Assembly (NCBI RefSeq): GCF_010686705.1
Contig: NZ_JAAGWY010000002.1
Coordinates: 520,001-584,000 of the forward strand
Length of the DNA stretch: 64,000 bases
Reading direction: 5' to 3'
Source of the DNA: Leifsonia tongyongensis
Lineage (GTDB): Bacteria > Actinomycetota > Actinomycetes > Actinomycetales > Microbacteriaceae
Shown: positions 43,614 to 50,352 of the stretch, piece after piece
Numbering within the stretch: position 1 is the first letter of the stretch
Layout of the letters: every line of letters starts with the position of its first letter
Made by a program: the position numbers and the translations under genes
Notes under the pieces: model-generated
Database searches by the model: none
What the model was told of the DNA's origin: nothing
The model's input: only the letters and a program-made list of their open reading frames with translations

Positions 43614-43904
43614 ATGAACACCAGAATTGTAGTCCTCGTAGAGTGCACCGAGCCGATGTGCGAGTCATACGGTATCGGGCACAAGCAGACTGACTTCGGC
43701 GATGATCTCGACGCGCCGATGCACTACCGTCCCGAAATGGGAAACGGGAACTGGCGGGTGACGGTCTCAAGATTTGACGACATGCCGACGTGGTCGGTCG
43801 GTGTCGAAGCCAACGATCAACTCTCCGCGATCGAGGCCGTGCAACTCGCAGCTGACGTGCAGGCCGCTGCCGCCGATTGCGAACGACTGAACAGCCGAAT
43901 CTGA
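43614..43904 (+). CDS. Hypothetical protein of mobile element
   Basis: A 96-residue acidic protein with no membrane segment. Residues include CTEPMCESYGIGHKQTDFGDDLDAPMHYRPEMG and a C-terminal helix (SAIEAVQLAADVQAAAADCERLN). I do not recognise a family. A good AAAGGAAA site precedes ATG 43614, and the stop overlaps the start of the XRE gene by one base, so the two are translated together. Confidence 0.75.
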   Translation: MNTRIVVLVECTEPMCESYGIGHKQTDFGDDLDAPMHYRPEMGNGNWRVTVSRFDDMPTWSVGVEANDQLSAIEAVQLAADVQAAAADCERLNSRI

Positions 43905-44173
43905 TGCACACCGCAATGGCACCTCGCCCGCTACTGCTTCGAGCGAGCCCGACCAGACCACGGCGGACGATCACGGAAGTCGTAGCGGGCAAGATTCGAT
44001 ACCACCTCGCAGGCGAATACATGGGCACCAAAGAGCTCGCCGAGATCCTTCGCGTGTCTGTGGACATCGCCCGCGACATCAAGTTCGGGCGCCGACCCGT
44101 GAACGTTGCGCAGCTGGGACGCCTCGCAGAGGCTCTCGACATCGACGTAAGAGAGTTCTTCGAGGCTGCCTGA
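43904..44173 (+). CDS. XRE-family helix-turn-helix regulator
   Basis: An 89-residue protein. After a basic N terminus, the segment MGTKELAEILRVSVDIARDIKFGRRPVNVAQLGRLAEALDIDVREFF is a typical Cro/CI helix-turn-helix. It could be the repressor or immunity regulator of the element. ATG 43904 shares a base with the preceding stop (TGATG). A strong terminator follows, which closes this transcription unit. Confidence 0.82.
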   Translation: MHTAMAPRPLLLRASPTRPRRTITEVVAGKIRYHLAGEYMGTKELAEILRVSVDIARDIKFGRRPVNVAQLGRLAEALDIDVREFFEAA

Positions 44174-44187
44174 TGATCAACGCCTAG

Positions 44188-44226
44188 AAGTCCCCCGGCC
44201 TCCACTCCCAGGTCGGGGGACTTTTT
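44188..44226 (+). terminator. Rho-independent terminator after XRE gene
   Basis: A 13-bp stem with one G-U pair (arms 44188-44200 and 44211-44223) with a 10-base loop ends in CTTTTTC. It separates the int-XRE unit from the xis-rep-capsid unit. Confidence 0.8.
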
Positions 44227-44421
44227 CACGACACGCGCGGGCATTAATGGGTATTCCTCTCCGCTTCTGGTCTAATGGCCTTGCGCAGCGAAGCTGCGTT
44301 CGAACGCCGGGCTAGAAGGCAAAGCTGCCAGCCGATACCGGTGCAGTTGCCACATGACTGACTGCACGCAGATGGGTGAGTACCACTTCGATTCAAATTC
44401 CTGTTTAGGAGTCGAATCGTC
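44227..44421 (+). promoter_or_regulatory. Region upstream of the xis-rep-capsid operon
   Basis: About 195 bases without a gene. It contains a hairpin around 44283-44298 (GCGCAGCGAAGCTGCG), a second with GTGCAGT / ACTGCAC arms near 44341-44368, and an AGGAG site at 44407-44411 before the xis GTG. It probably holds the promoter of the operon, but no clear -35/-10 pair stands out. Confidence 0.35.
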
Positions 44422-44634
44422 GTGTCTACTCAATTGCCATCGCCCGACTGGTGCACCATCCAGGCTGCCGCCGAGCACCTCGCGGTAAGCACCAAGACAG
44501 TCCGCCGCCTCATATCTGACGGCAAGCTCTCGGCCGAACGTATCGGCCCCCGCCTCATCCGCGTCAGCATCGCCAGCCTCGAGCATGTCGGCCGGCCGCT
44601 GCAGTACGTCGCCCCCGACGCCTCGGATGTTTAG
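44422..44634 (+). CDS. xis: Excisionase-like helix-turn-helix DNA-binding protein
   Basis: A 70-residue protein with the excisionase/AlpA-type winged helix WCTIQAAAEHLAVSTKTVRRLISDGKLSAERIGPRLIRV. Such proteins direct the integrase to excise and often also regulate transcription. It begins at GTG 44422 behind an AGGAG. It overlaps the next gene by 8 bases and heads the long plus-strand operon. Confidence 0.85.
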   Translation: MSTQLPSPDWCTIQAAAEHLAVSTKTVRRLISDGKLSAERIGPRLIRVSIASLEHVGRPLQYVAPDASDV

Positions 44635-45175
44635 GGTGGGCGCCCAACTGGTGGGCAAAGCCTTCGCGTTCGCATCCCGCGTCACGCTCAAGCCCAACGA
44701 GAAGCTGCTGCTGCTGTGGATGTCGCTCACGGCGCTCGACAGCGACAACCCGCCCAGGTACTTCGCCGCACGGGAATCGAGTGCGCTCGCTCTGGGCCGG
44801 ATGGTGCCAGACGCTCCCCCGCAAGGCGACCCGAACGCGCCAGCGATCGAGGCCGAACGGGCTGCCGCATTCCAGCGCGTCAAGATCGCGACACAGGGCC
44901 TGGTGCAGGCGGGAGCGATCAGGAACGCACGCCGCGGCCGCGAGGGCACACGCGCCGAGTACGTCCTCACGTTTGGTACGGAATCCGTACCCCTCGAAAG
45001 TACGGAAAACGTACCCCTCAGCGGATCGGAATCCGTACCGCCGCGGGGTCGGAATCCGTACCCCCGAGGAACCACTGAGGAACACAAGGAACAACCCTCA
45101 GGAGAATCCCGGCACCCAGCCCCACCTCACTTCTGGCCTGTGGATAACTCGAAGGGGGAACGAATTGCTGTCTGA
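44627..45175 (+). CDS. Replication initiator-like winged-helix protein
   Basis: A 182-residue protein. Its N-terminal domain LKPNEKLLLLWMSLTALDSDNPPRYFAARE followed by RVKIATQGLVQAGAIRNARRGREGTRAEYVLTF matches the winged-helix domain of phage replisome-organiser and plasmid initiator proteins (helix, short loop, recognition helix, then a strand ending in a Y-x-L). The C-terminal half is unstructured and encodes, within the frame, four near-palindromic repeats with 24-bp period, which I read as iterons of an origin. ATG 44627 overlaps xis; GTG 44636 is an alternative. No ATPase partner is visible. Confidence 0.6.
   Translation: MFRVGAQLVGKAFAFASRVTLKPNEKLLLLWMSLTALDSDNPPRYFAARESSALALGRMVPDAPPQGDPNAPAIEAERAAAFQRVKIATQGLVQAGAIRNARRGREGTRAEYVLTFGTESVPLESTENVPLSGSESVPPRGRNPYPRGTTEEHKEQPSGESRHPAPPHFWPVDNSKGERIAV
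44975..45061 (+). repeat. Four iterons, putative replication origin, inside the initiator gene
   Basis: Near-identical units CGGAATCCGTAC begin at 44979, 45003 (variant CGGAAAACGTAC), 45027 and 45050. Spacings are 24, 24 and 23 bases. The first is part of a perfect palindrome with GGTACGGA and TCCGTACC arms at 44975-44991. The last unit is out of codon phase with the others, so the repeat is conserved as DNA and not as peptide, as expected for initiator-binding iterons. Confidence 0.65.
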
Positions 45176-45368
45176 ACTAGACCTCGGAGCACGTTGCGAG
45201 CGCCACACCGGTGAGGCATTTCTCGTCAGATGCCGTGATTGCGACCAGGCGAACCGTGAGCTCGTCGAGGAAGAGCAAGACCGAGCACGAGCAGCCCGCC
45301 ACGAGCGAGCCCTACAGCGTGCCGCCGCCCTGGCCGCACCCGACAGCACCGAAGGAGATACCCAGTGA
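45165..45368 (+). CDS. Small zinc-ribbon-like protein
   Basis: A 67-residue protein that starts at TTG 45165, 7 bases after GAAGGGGG and overlapping the initiator stop. It has a CxxH-n-CxxC pattern (CERHTGEAFLVRCRDC) that could bind zinc, followed by a charged helix (RELVEEEQDRARAARHERALQRAAAL). Such mini-proteins are common in actinophages, but I cannot assign a function. Its stop overlaps the next gene as GTGA. Confidence 0.65.
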   Translation: MLSELDLGARCERHTGEAFLVRCRDCDQANRELVEEEQDRARAARHERALQRAAALAAPDSTEGDTQ

Positions 45369-45613
45369 CCAACGAGATCGAGCTTGATGATGTCGACCGC
45401 CGTGTTCAGGAGTTCGCGAAGGGTTGCCTCGACGCGCTGACGCCTGAACGGCGTGCAGAGTGCGAGGTGCTGTCCGTCCTCGACGAGGGCATGCGGTTAC
45501 GTCCGGCGGAAGACGACCCCGACGTCGTCGAACTGCTGTGGGGCGGCGCGGTAATCGGGGTCACGACGTGGGCGTGGCTGAACACCGGCGAGACACCCGA
45601 AGGCGGCGCATGA
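45365..45613 (+). CDS. Hypothetical acidic protein of mobile element
   Basis: An 82-residue acidic protein (TNEIELDDVDRRVQEFAKGCLDALTPERRAECEVLSV) starting at GTG 45365, in a GTGA overlap with the previous gene. It overlaps the following gene as ATGA. No family is recognised. The chain of overlapping small genes is typical of tightly packed phage replication modules. Confidence 0.65.
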   Translation: MTNEIELDDVDRRVQEFAKGCLDALTPERRAECEVLSVLDEGMRLRPAEDDPDVVELLWGGAVIGVTTWAWLNTGETPEGGA

Positions 45614-45918
45614 TGGGGTGGTACATCTGCAACATGTGCGGCGAGCGAAAGTCCGCCTCGCGCGGGAGCCTGCCAACGGGTGAAGCACGCTGCCTCGCAT
45701 GCCGGCGCCAAGCACCGCAACCACACCGACCGTGGGTGCACCCACCAAAGCGAGTCGTCGCGCCCGTGACATGCCCGGCCTGCGGCGTCGAATTCATCCC
45801 AAAGCAGCGCACCGGCCACAGATGGACCGCCGTGTGCAGCAAAAGATGCGAGCAGCGACGACGGTCAGCGGCGCGCCAACGCGGCGATGTCGGCCCTGTC
45901 GCGTATCATGATGAGTGA
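45610..45918 (+). CDS. Double zinc-ribbon protein
   Basis: A 102-residue protein with two probable zinc sites: CNMCGERK...CLAC at the N terminus and CPACGVEFIPK...CSKRC at the C terminus, ending in a basic stretch (EQRRRSAARQRG). It may bind nucleic acid. The second half resembles the zinc module of phage HNH proteins, but no HNH catalytic motif is present. ATG 45610 overlaps the previous stop. Confidence 0.65.
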   Translation: MMGWYICNMCGERKSASRGSLPTGEARCLACRRQAPQPHRPWVHPPKRVVAPVTCPACGVEFIPKQRTGHRWTAVCSKRCEQRRRSAARQRGDVGPVAYHDE

Positions 45919-46123
45919 CATCACGGCCGCTCCTGGCTCCGTGGTTCCGGACCGCCCTGGGGGCCATCCGGGAACCGCCAAGCTGAGCACCGTGCAAAGA
46001 CCGTTTGGGCCGCCGTCGAGCCACCCACGGGAACAGTCGAAACCTCCCCAACGCACGCCGCACGTTCCGACGACATCAGTCGGTGCCGGATTCGCGGCCT
46101 GCCCGTCAGAGAGTTGAAACGCC
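45919..46123. other. Gap before capsid gene
   Basis: About 205 bases on both strands without a plausible gene or clear terminator. The capsid gene's promoter or a long leader could be here. No repeat was noticed. Confidence 0.3.
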
Positions 46124-47614
46124 ATGACAACCCAGGCACAGATAGACGAAATGACCGCCTCATTCGACGAGCTACAGGACCACGTCGAAAGCATCGAAGC
46201 GCGCTTCGGCACAGACCCGGCACTTATGTCGGCAGGCCAGGCCGAAGCGTACGAGCGCTACAAGCGAGGCGCATTCCGGAAGGCCGAAGAGATCCGCATG
46301 CTCGTCGAGGCGCACAATGCCCGCGACGACGAAGACGAAACAAAGCGCGCCCGCGCGCAGAAGCTCGAGCGGCTGAAAGAGGCATACCAGAACCCGGCAA
46401 ACGTACAGGACGGATCATTCAGCATGGACGCACACGCCACACGCACACGCAACTCGAACCCCTGGCGCGACCTCGGTGACAACATCACCCGCACCGAGAC
46501 TCCGGACGGCCTCCGTACCCGCGCGCAGGACGCGATCGAAGCCATCAGGGACGTTCCGCACGCTGGCCGTGAACTGATGGCCAGCCTCGTCGACCAGCCC
46601 CACGAGCGCGGCGCGGCTGAGCTCGTTCTGGCCGGCACCGACCCGGCGTATCGAACGGCTTTCGAGAAGGTAATCCGCAACCCGGTACAAGGGCACCTGA
46701 TGTGGACCGCAGAGGAACAGCTGGCCTTCCAGCGCACCGAATCCGTCCGTGCCGCCCTGTCCCTGACGGGTGCGAACGGTGGCTTCCTGGTGCCGTTCAC
46801 CCTCGACCCGACGATCATCCTCAACAACGCGGGCGCGGCGAACCCGTTCCGGTCGATCAGCCGGATTGCGACGACGGCAACGAACTCCTGGAATGGCGTC
46901 GGTTCGGCGGGTGTCACCGCACAGTGGCTCGCTGAAGCCGGTGTAGCTGCCGACGCGACACCGACGTTCTCGCAGATAACCATCACCCCGCAGAAGGCCG
47001 CGGCGTGGGTGTTCGGCTCCTACGAGGCCATCGGCGACACGGACATCAGCACGCAACTCCCCGAGATTCTCGGCGACGCGAAGAACAACCTCGAGAACGG
47101 TGCCTTCTCCACCGGCGCCGGCTCGGGTGGTGTGCCGAAGGGCATCGTCACCGCAGCGACCACGGCCGTGACCACGGCTTCTGTTGCGACGTACGCGATC
47201 GCCGATGTCTACGCGCTGCAGCAGGCTCTCCCGGCCCGTGCACGACTCGGGAAGACGCCCGCGGTGGTCGGCAACGTGGCAATTATCAACAAAACGCGCC
47301 AATTTGACACAGCTGGTGGCAGCTCCTACTGGACAAATCTGGGCGAAGGTGCACCCGCACAGGTGCTCGGTCTGCGCCTAGCCGAAGCGTCCGGCATGGT
47401 GAGCACCACAACCACGGGCAGCAAGATCCTCGTGGCCGGCGACTTCGACAAGTACCAGATCGTCGACCGCCTCGGCATGACCGTGATCTTCGAGCCCCTG
47501 CTCCAGGACCAGGTAACCGGACGCCCCGCAGGGCAAGGTGGATGGTTCGCTTATTGGAGGGTTGGAGCCGACGCACTCGACCCCACGGCGTTCCGAGTGC
47601 TGACGGTCCAGTAG
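46124..47614 (+). CDS. HK97-fold major capsid protein
   Basis: A 496-residue phage major capsid protein. The N-terminal 100 residues are a charged coiled coil (TASFDELQDHVESIEARFG, AHNARDDEDETKRARAQKLERLKEAYQ), which is the usual position of the delta/scaffold domain. From about residue 170 the HK97-fold follows: GGFLVPFTLDPTIILNNAGAANPFRSISRIATT, ITPQKAAAWVFGSYEAIGDTDI, ILVAGDFDKYQIVDRLGMTVIFEPL, ending RVGADALDPTAFRVL. No protease or portal gene lies nearby, so maturation and packaging probably rely on another phage or do not occur. The protein has full family length with no frameshift. Confidence 0.92.
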   Translation: MTTQAQIDEMTASFDELQDHVESIEARFGTDPALMSAGQAEAYERYKRGAFRKAEEIRMLVEAHNARDDEDETKRARAQKLERLKEAYQNPANVQDGSFSMDAHATRTRNSNPWRDLGDNITRTETPDGLRTRAQDAIEAIRDVPHAGRELMASLVDQPHERGAAELVLAGTDPAYRTAFEKVIRNPVQGHLMWTAEEQLAFQRTESVRAALSLTGANGGFLVPFTLDPTIILNNAGAANPFRSISRIATTATNSWNGVGSAGVTAQWLAEAGVAADATPTFSQITITPQKAAAWVFGSYEAIGDTDISTQLPEILGDAKNNLENGAFSTGAGSGGVPKGIVTAATTAVTTASVATYAIADVYALQQALPARARLGKTPAVVGNVAIINKTRQFDTAGGSSYWTNLGEGAPAQVLGLRLAEASGMVSTTTTGSKILVAGDFDKYQIVDRLGMTVIFEPLLQDQVTGRPAGQGGWFAYWRVGADALDPTAFRVLTVQ

Positions 47615-47726
47615 ATCACCCCGACCTGGCGTCAACGTCACCCCCGGCCGCCTCATTCACGGCCGACAAGGGAACGAAGACCGGTGAGGGGTACCTTCCC
47701 CCGATGACCCGACCTGCGCCGCCTGA
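47615..47726. other. Spacer after capsid gene
   Basis: About 110 bases with no clear feature before the long hairpin. A short open frame starting at ATG 47704 overlaps the hairpin and the dispersed repeat and is probably not coding. Confidence 0.3.
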
Positions 47727-47774
47727 GGTAGCACCGGGCCCTGATCCTCAGCAGTGGTCAGGGCCCGTGCTACC
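47727..47774 (+). terminator. Long hairpin after major capsid gene
   Basis: A 17-bp stem with one bulged C (arms 47727-47744 and 47758-47774) and a 13-base loop. It lies 113 bases beyond the capsid stop. No T run follows, so the stem could act as a terminator, an RNA-stability element or a DNA cruciform. Confidence 0.5.
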
Positions 47775-47824
47775 GGGGGCCCCCTTCGAACCGAAACACA
47801 CACACTGCTATGGACCCGCCAGTC
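47772..47824 (+). repeat. Dispersed module-border repeat, copy 1
   Basis: Contains ACCGGGGGC, 24 bases of variable sequence and the core CTGCTAtGGACCCGCCAGTC (core at 47805-47824). A T run (seven T) and an inverted repeat GTTgGCG / CGCtAAC follow within 40 bases. The same block, with small changes, recurs at 48679 and 49381. Confidence 0.7.
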
Positions 47825-47893
47825 TCTATCATTTTTTTCGGTCGGGTTGGCGTAGCGCTAACTGGGCATAAACACTAGATCGGACCTGACACC

Positions 47894-48535
47894 ATGACAC
47901 TCGTCAACCCTGGCGACAAGATCCAAAGCTACGTTCTCAACGACAATCTCATCGGTCCAGCCAACGCCTTCGGCCTGGTAATGATCGCACCGACCGGGCT
48001 CCAAACGGGCGGCGGCACGATCAGTTCGACTCCGCTCGGGAAGGTGACCGTCTCGGGGTTGTCGTCATTGGTCGGAGTAATCGGGGTGTTCTCGCCCGTA
48101 TACGAGAATTACCTCGTCAAGCTCGATTTAACCACGGACACCAACGCGGGCATCAACATGCAGATGTCGTTCGGCAACGTCCAGTTGGCGTCCGGTTACG
48201 ATTCCCAGGTCATGGCGGGGGTGGGTACGTCGACGCCGGTCGATAATCAGGTCCTCGCAAGCGGCTCCTGGCCGATCGCAGCGGCGTCGCAGACCATCCA
48301 CAAGATCACTCTCGACTTGCACTGCTTCGATAGCACCCGCGGCAGTGTTGTCCCCGCACCGATTTACGGCTCCGCGACCGCCGCGGCCATGAACAACCCG
48401 CCGACCTCGGCAGCGGCGACCGCGGTCCGGCAGCTCAGCCAAAGCAGCGCGCTCGGTTTCGATGGTTTCTATCTCACCCCAGCTGCAGGCCACATCTCTG
48501 GCGTCATCCGCGTGTACGGCCTAAACAACGGCTGA
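47894..48535 (+). CDS. Possible virion surface or tail-like protein
   Basis: A 213-residue protein with no signal peptide. It is rich in small polar residues and beta-prone, and ends GFDGFYLTPAAGHISGVIRVYGLNNG, a pattern seen at the end of phage decoration and minor tail proteins with a C-terminal jelly-roll. It follows the capsid gene in the same direction, behind dispersed repeat copy 1 and a TTGGCG-16-TAAACA promoter-like pair. The role as a virion surface protein is an inference. Confidence 0.6.
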   Translation: MTLVNPGDKIQSYVLNDNLIGPANAFGLVMIAPTGLQTGGGTISSTPLGKVTVSGLSSLVGVIGVFSPVYENYLVKLDLTTDTNAGINMQMSFGNVQLASGYDSQVMAGVGTSTPVDNQVLASGSWPIAAASQTIHKITLDLHCFDSTRGSVVPAPIYGSATAAAMNNPPTSAAATAVRQLSQSSALGFDGFYLTPAAGHISGVIRVYGLNNG

Positions 48536-48539
48536 CCCC

Positions 48540-48644
48540 GTGGCCAAAGACACAGACGCCGAGATCGAGGGCGCCGGACCCGAACTCAATCTCGGACCGT
48601 TCCTGACTCCAGCCGCGATCGCTCGCGTGATCGAAGACGACTAA
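48540..48644 (+). CDS. Very small protein after the surface-protein gene
   Basis: A 34-residue open frame from GTG 48540, 4 bases after the previous stop: AKDTDAEIEGAGPELNLGP and a helical tail ending EDD. Acidic, no known family. Small acidic phage proteins in this place often belong to head or head-tail modules, but the evidence is weak. Confidence 0.4.
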   Translation: MAKDTDAEIEGAGPELNLGPFLTPAAIARVIEDD

Positions 48645-48698
48645 CCCGGGGGCACCCCTTCGAAGCCACCACGGCGACCTGCTACGGACCCGCCAGTC
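48644..48698 (+). repeat. Dispersed module-border repeat, copy 2
   Basis: Contains CCCGGGGGC and the core CTGCTAcGGACCCGCCAGTC (core at 48679-48698). A five-T run and a GCTAGC palindrome follow. It separates the plus-strand structural genes from the minus-strand cargo. Confidence 0.7.
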
Positions 48699-48758
48699 AT
48701 ACAAATTCAGTGTGTACGGGTCTGGGACTTTTTGCGGCTGACGCTAGCTCGAGATGCA

Positions 48759-49277
48759 TCATCTCGAACACGCTCTACGAACGTCGGCAAGGAGCGAATC
48801 GAGTACGTCCCAGATTTGGTCGGCGTCGTTAGCGCGGACGTCGCTCAAGGGGAGAGTCATATCCCCGTTCGCCTCTGTCGTCACAAGGATCGAATGCGGG
48901 ACAGTCGCGATGATGTCTGAACTGTAGATCCCCGATTCGAGAATCTCGACTTTCGCGATTTCCGACCGGCTGTAGGTGTGTGCCTTGACAGTCGCCTGGG
49001 TATCTCCACGAAGCTCGGCCTTCGCGCTGATCACAGATGATTCGGTCAGTGCGATGACCTCGCCTGTCTGCGGGTCGTGCCTCGGGGTGCTGCATTTTGC
49101 CGACAAGTACTCGATCGGCTCATCGCCGGCGAGTAGGAGGATTCGCCCGAGAAGATCGAAGTACCCGAACCTGTACGATTCTGACCCCGGGAACCGACCG
49201 AAGTGCGCCCAGCCCTCGTCGGCGGCCTTCAGACGACGGTGGAGGGCGTCTCTCGCCTCCAGTGTGATAGCAACCAT
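48759..49277 (-). CDS. Hypothetical cargo protein
   Basis: A 172-residue protein without signal or membrane span. Visible are LEARDALHRRLKAADEGWAHFG, YRFGYFDLLGRILLLAGDE and a C-terminal LPLSDVRANDADQIWDVLDSL. No family is recognised. It runs opposite to the structural genes and lies between repeat copies 2 and 3, so it forms a separable cassette. Roles in host interference or defence are possible but not shown. Confidence 0.7.
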   Translation of the reverse strand: MVAITLEARDALHRRLKAADEGWAHFGRFPGSESYRFGYFDLLGRILLLAGDEPIEYLSAKCSTPRHDPQTGEVIALTESSVISAKAELRGDTQATVKAHTYSRSEIAKVEILESGIYSSDIIATVPHSILVTTEANGDMTLPLSDVRANDADQIWDVLDSLLADVRRACSR

Positions 49278-49344
49278 TCGCAGCAGATCCTCTCAAGCTA
49301 TGGAGTAACGCGTGGGCGCCATGGTAGACCCCCCAGGCAACTTG

Positions 49345-49400
49345 ACCGGGGGCGGGGGGGTCACGACCGAACTCGGCGACCTGCTATAGACCCGCCAGTC
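49345..49400 (+). repeat. Dispersed module-border repeat, copy 3
   Basis: Contains ACCGGGGGC and the core CTGCTAtaGACCCGCCAGTC (core at 49381-49400). A six-T run and a perfect GGTTAG / CTAACC inverted repeat (around 49438-49456) follow. It sits at the other side of the cargo gene 48759-49277. Confidence 0.7.
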
Positions 49401-49449
49401 ATGCCGATCTGTCCCTGACGTTTTTTCCACAAGGCGGGGTTAGGCTGCC

Positions 49450-49836
49450 CTAACCTGAGGCGGCGCCGACCAGGTACGGGATCAGGAAGAGAACGTAGGC
49501 GCAGCTGAGGATGATCCCGACGATGCTCGATGCGTGCGGTTCGCCTTTGCGGGTGGCTCCTATGATTCCGAGGGTGAGCCCGACGACGACCCCGAACGCG
49601 GACCCGACGACGAAGAGGACGCCGTTCATGCTTGTTGCGGTGTCGGCGACGAATGAGACGAACCAGAAGGCGATCGGCAGCACGATCGACAACGGGCCGT
49701 AGGTTGACTTGCGGCGCTTCACGAGCGGCGGCGGCGGGCTGGCGACGGTGGTTGTCCACTGGGTGCCGTCCCACCAACGCTGCTGCCCAGAGCCGTCGTC
49801 ATACCAGCCGGGCTGGGTGTAGTGAGTGTCGCTCAT
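49450..49836 (-). CDS. DUF2510 membrane protein
   Basis: A 128-residue protein. The N terminus carries the DUF2510 motif PGWYDDGSGQQRWWDGTQWT, common in actinobacterial membrane proteins and often found beside transmembrane parts. Three hydrophobic segments follow (IVLPIAFWFVSFV, NGVLFVVGSAFGVVVGLTLGII, SSIVGIILSCAYVLFLIPYLV). Probably an integral membrane protein of the element. No transporter motif is seen. Confidence 0.75.
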   Translation of the reverse strand: MSDTHYTQPGWYDDGSGQQRWWDGTQWTTTVASPPPPLVKRRKSTYGPLSIVLPIAFWFVSFVADTATSMNGVLFVVGSAFGVVVGLTLGIIGATRKGEPHASSIVGIILSCAYVLFLIPYLVGAASG

Positions 49837-49847
49837 GGCCGTGCCGG

Positions 49848-50015
49848 CTATCGGGTCACGAACGTGTCGTAGTCGACGTTCGAGGGGTCGTAATACTCGC
49901 AAATCGGATTGGAGCAGTGATCCGCTACCCGCTGCGTCGCGGTCGGATCGTCGTAGTCTCCAACGCTCACGGTTCTGTACACAGGCTTGCTCCCGCACTT
50001 CGCGCAAACTTCCAT
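49848..50015 (-). CDS. Small zinc-ribbon protein
   Basis: A 55-residue protein from ATG 50015, overlapping the upstream stop (ATGA). It has CAKCGSKPV and CSNPICEYY, spaced as a zinc ribbon, and a DYDDPTATQRVADH linker. It resembles small phage zinc-ribbon proteins. No function is assigned. Confidence 0.6.
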   Translation of the reverse strand: MEVCAKCGSKPVYRTVSVGDYDDPTATQRVADHCSNPICEYYDPSNVDYDTFVTR

Positions 50016-50290
50016 CAGTGATCCTCCGCCGGCTCGGCGAGAATTTCGTTGGCAAGTGCTCGAATTCGCGCCTCGTCGAATGTGCCGTCGTTGCCCTCGA
50101 GCTCGAGCGCGATGTTGTCGACGTTGCTCTGGCCATTCTGCCGAGCCACCTGGGCTAAGTTCTCGGCTACGAGCCGCTCACCTTCGCCATTCAGGAAATC
50201 GCCGATGTCATCAAGCCCGCTGAATTCCATACCCATGTGCTCGGCCCCTTCCGGCCTTCGCGCGCGCCGACGGCGAGTCGCATTAGCCAT
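50015..50290 (-). CDS. Hypothetical protein near right attachment site
   Basis: A 91-residue protein from ATG 50290. After a basic start (ANATRRRRARRPEG) come two helical regions (LDDIGDFLNGEGERLVAENLAQVARQNG, DEARIRALANEILAEP). It could be small regulatory or structural. The pair of GTGCAC motifs about 25-45 bases upstream may be its operator. Confidence 0.6.
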   Translation of the reverse strand: MANATRRRRARRPEGAEHMGMEFSGLDDIGDFLNGEGERLVAENLAQVARQNGQSNVDNIALELEGNDGTFDEARIRALANEILAEPAEDH

Positions 50291-50315
50291 GACTCTAGCG
50301 ATGCCCGAAAACGAT

Positions 50316-50334
50316 GGTGCACGTATAGTGCACG
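50316..50334. promoter_or_regulatory. Paired GTGCAC motifs, right end
   Basis: GTGCAC at 50317-50322 and 50328-50333, 11 bases apart. Each hexamer is self-complementary, and the pair is symmetric around GTATA. The same hexamer pair (10 bases apart) is next to the left end. Possible integrase arm sites or operator of the gene starting at 50290. Confidence 0.45.
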
Positions 50335-50352
50335 ACGGTCCCCGACAACGGA

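Noticed and set aside
44975-45061. CRISPR array
   Set aside because: The repeats are 12-17 bases with 24-bp period and lie inside a reading frame; no spacer variety and no cas genes.
45610-45918. HNH endonuclease
   Set aside because: Zinc cysteines are present but no HNH catalytic histidine-asparagine motif, and the length is too short for a full HNH domain.
47704-47871. A small ORF after the capsid gene
   Set aside because: It overlaps the long hairpin and the dispersed repeat, and its sequence similarity to copy 2 in the same frame is explained by the repeat itself.
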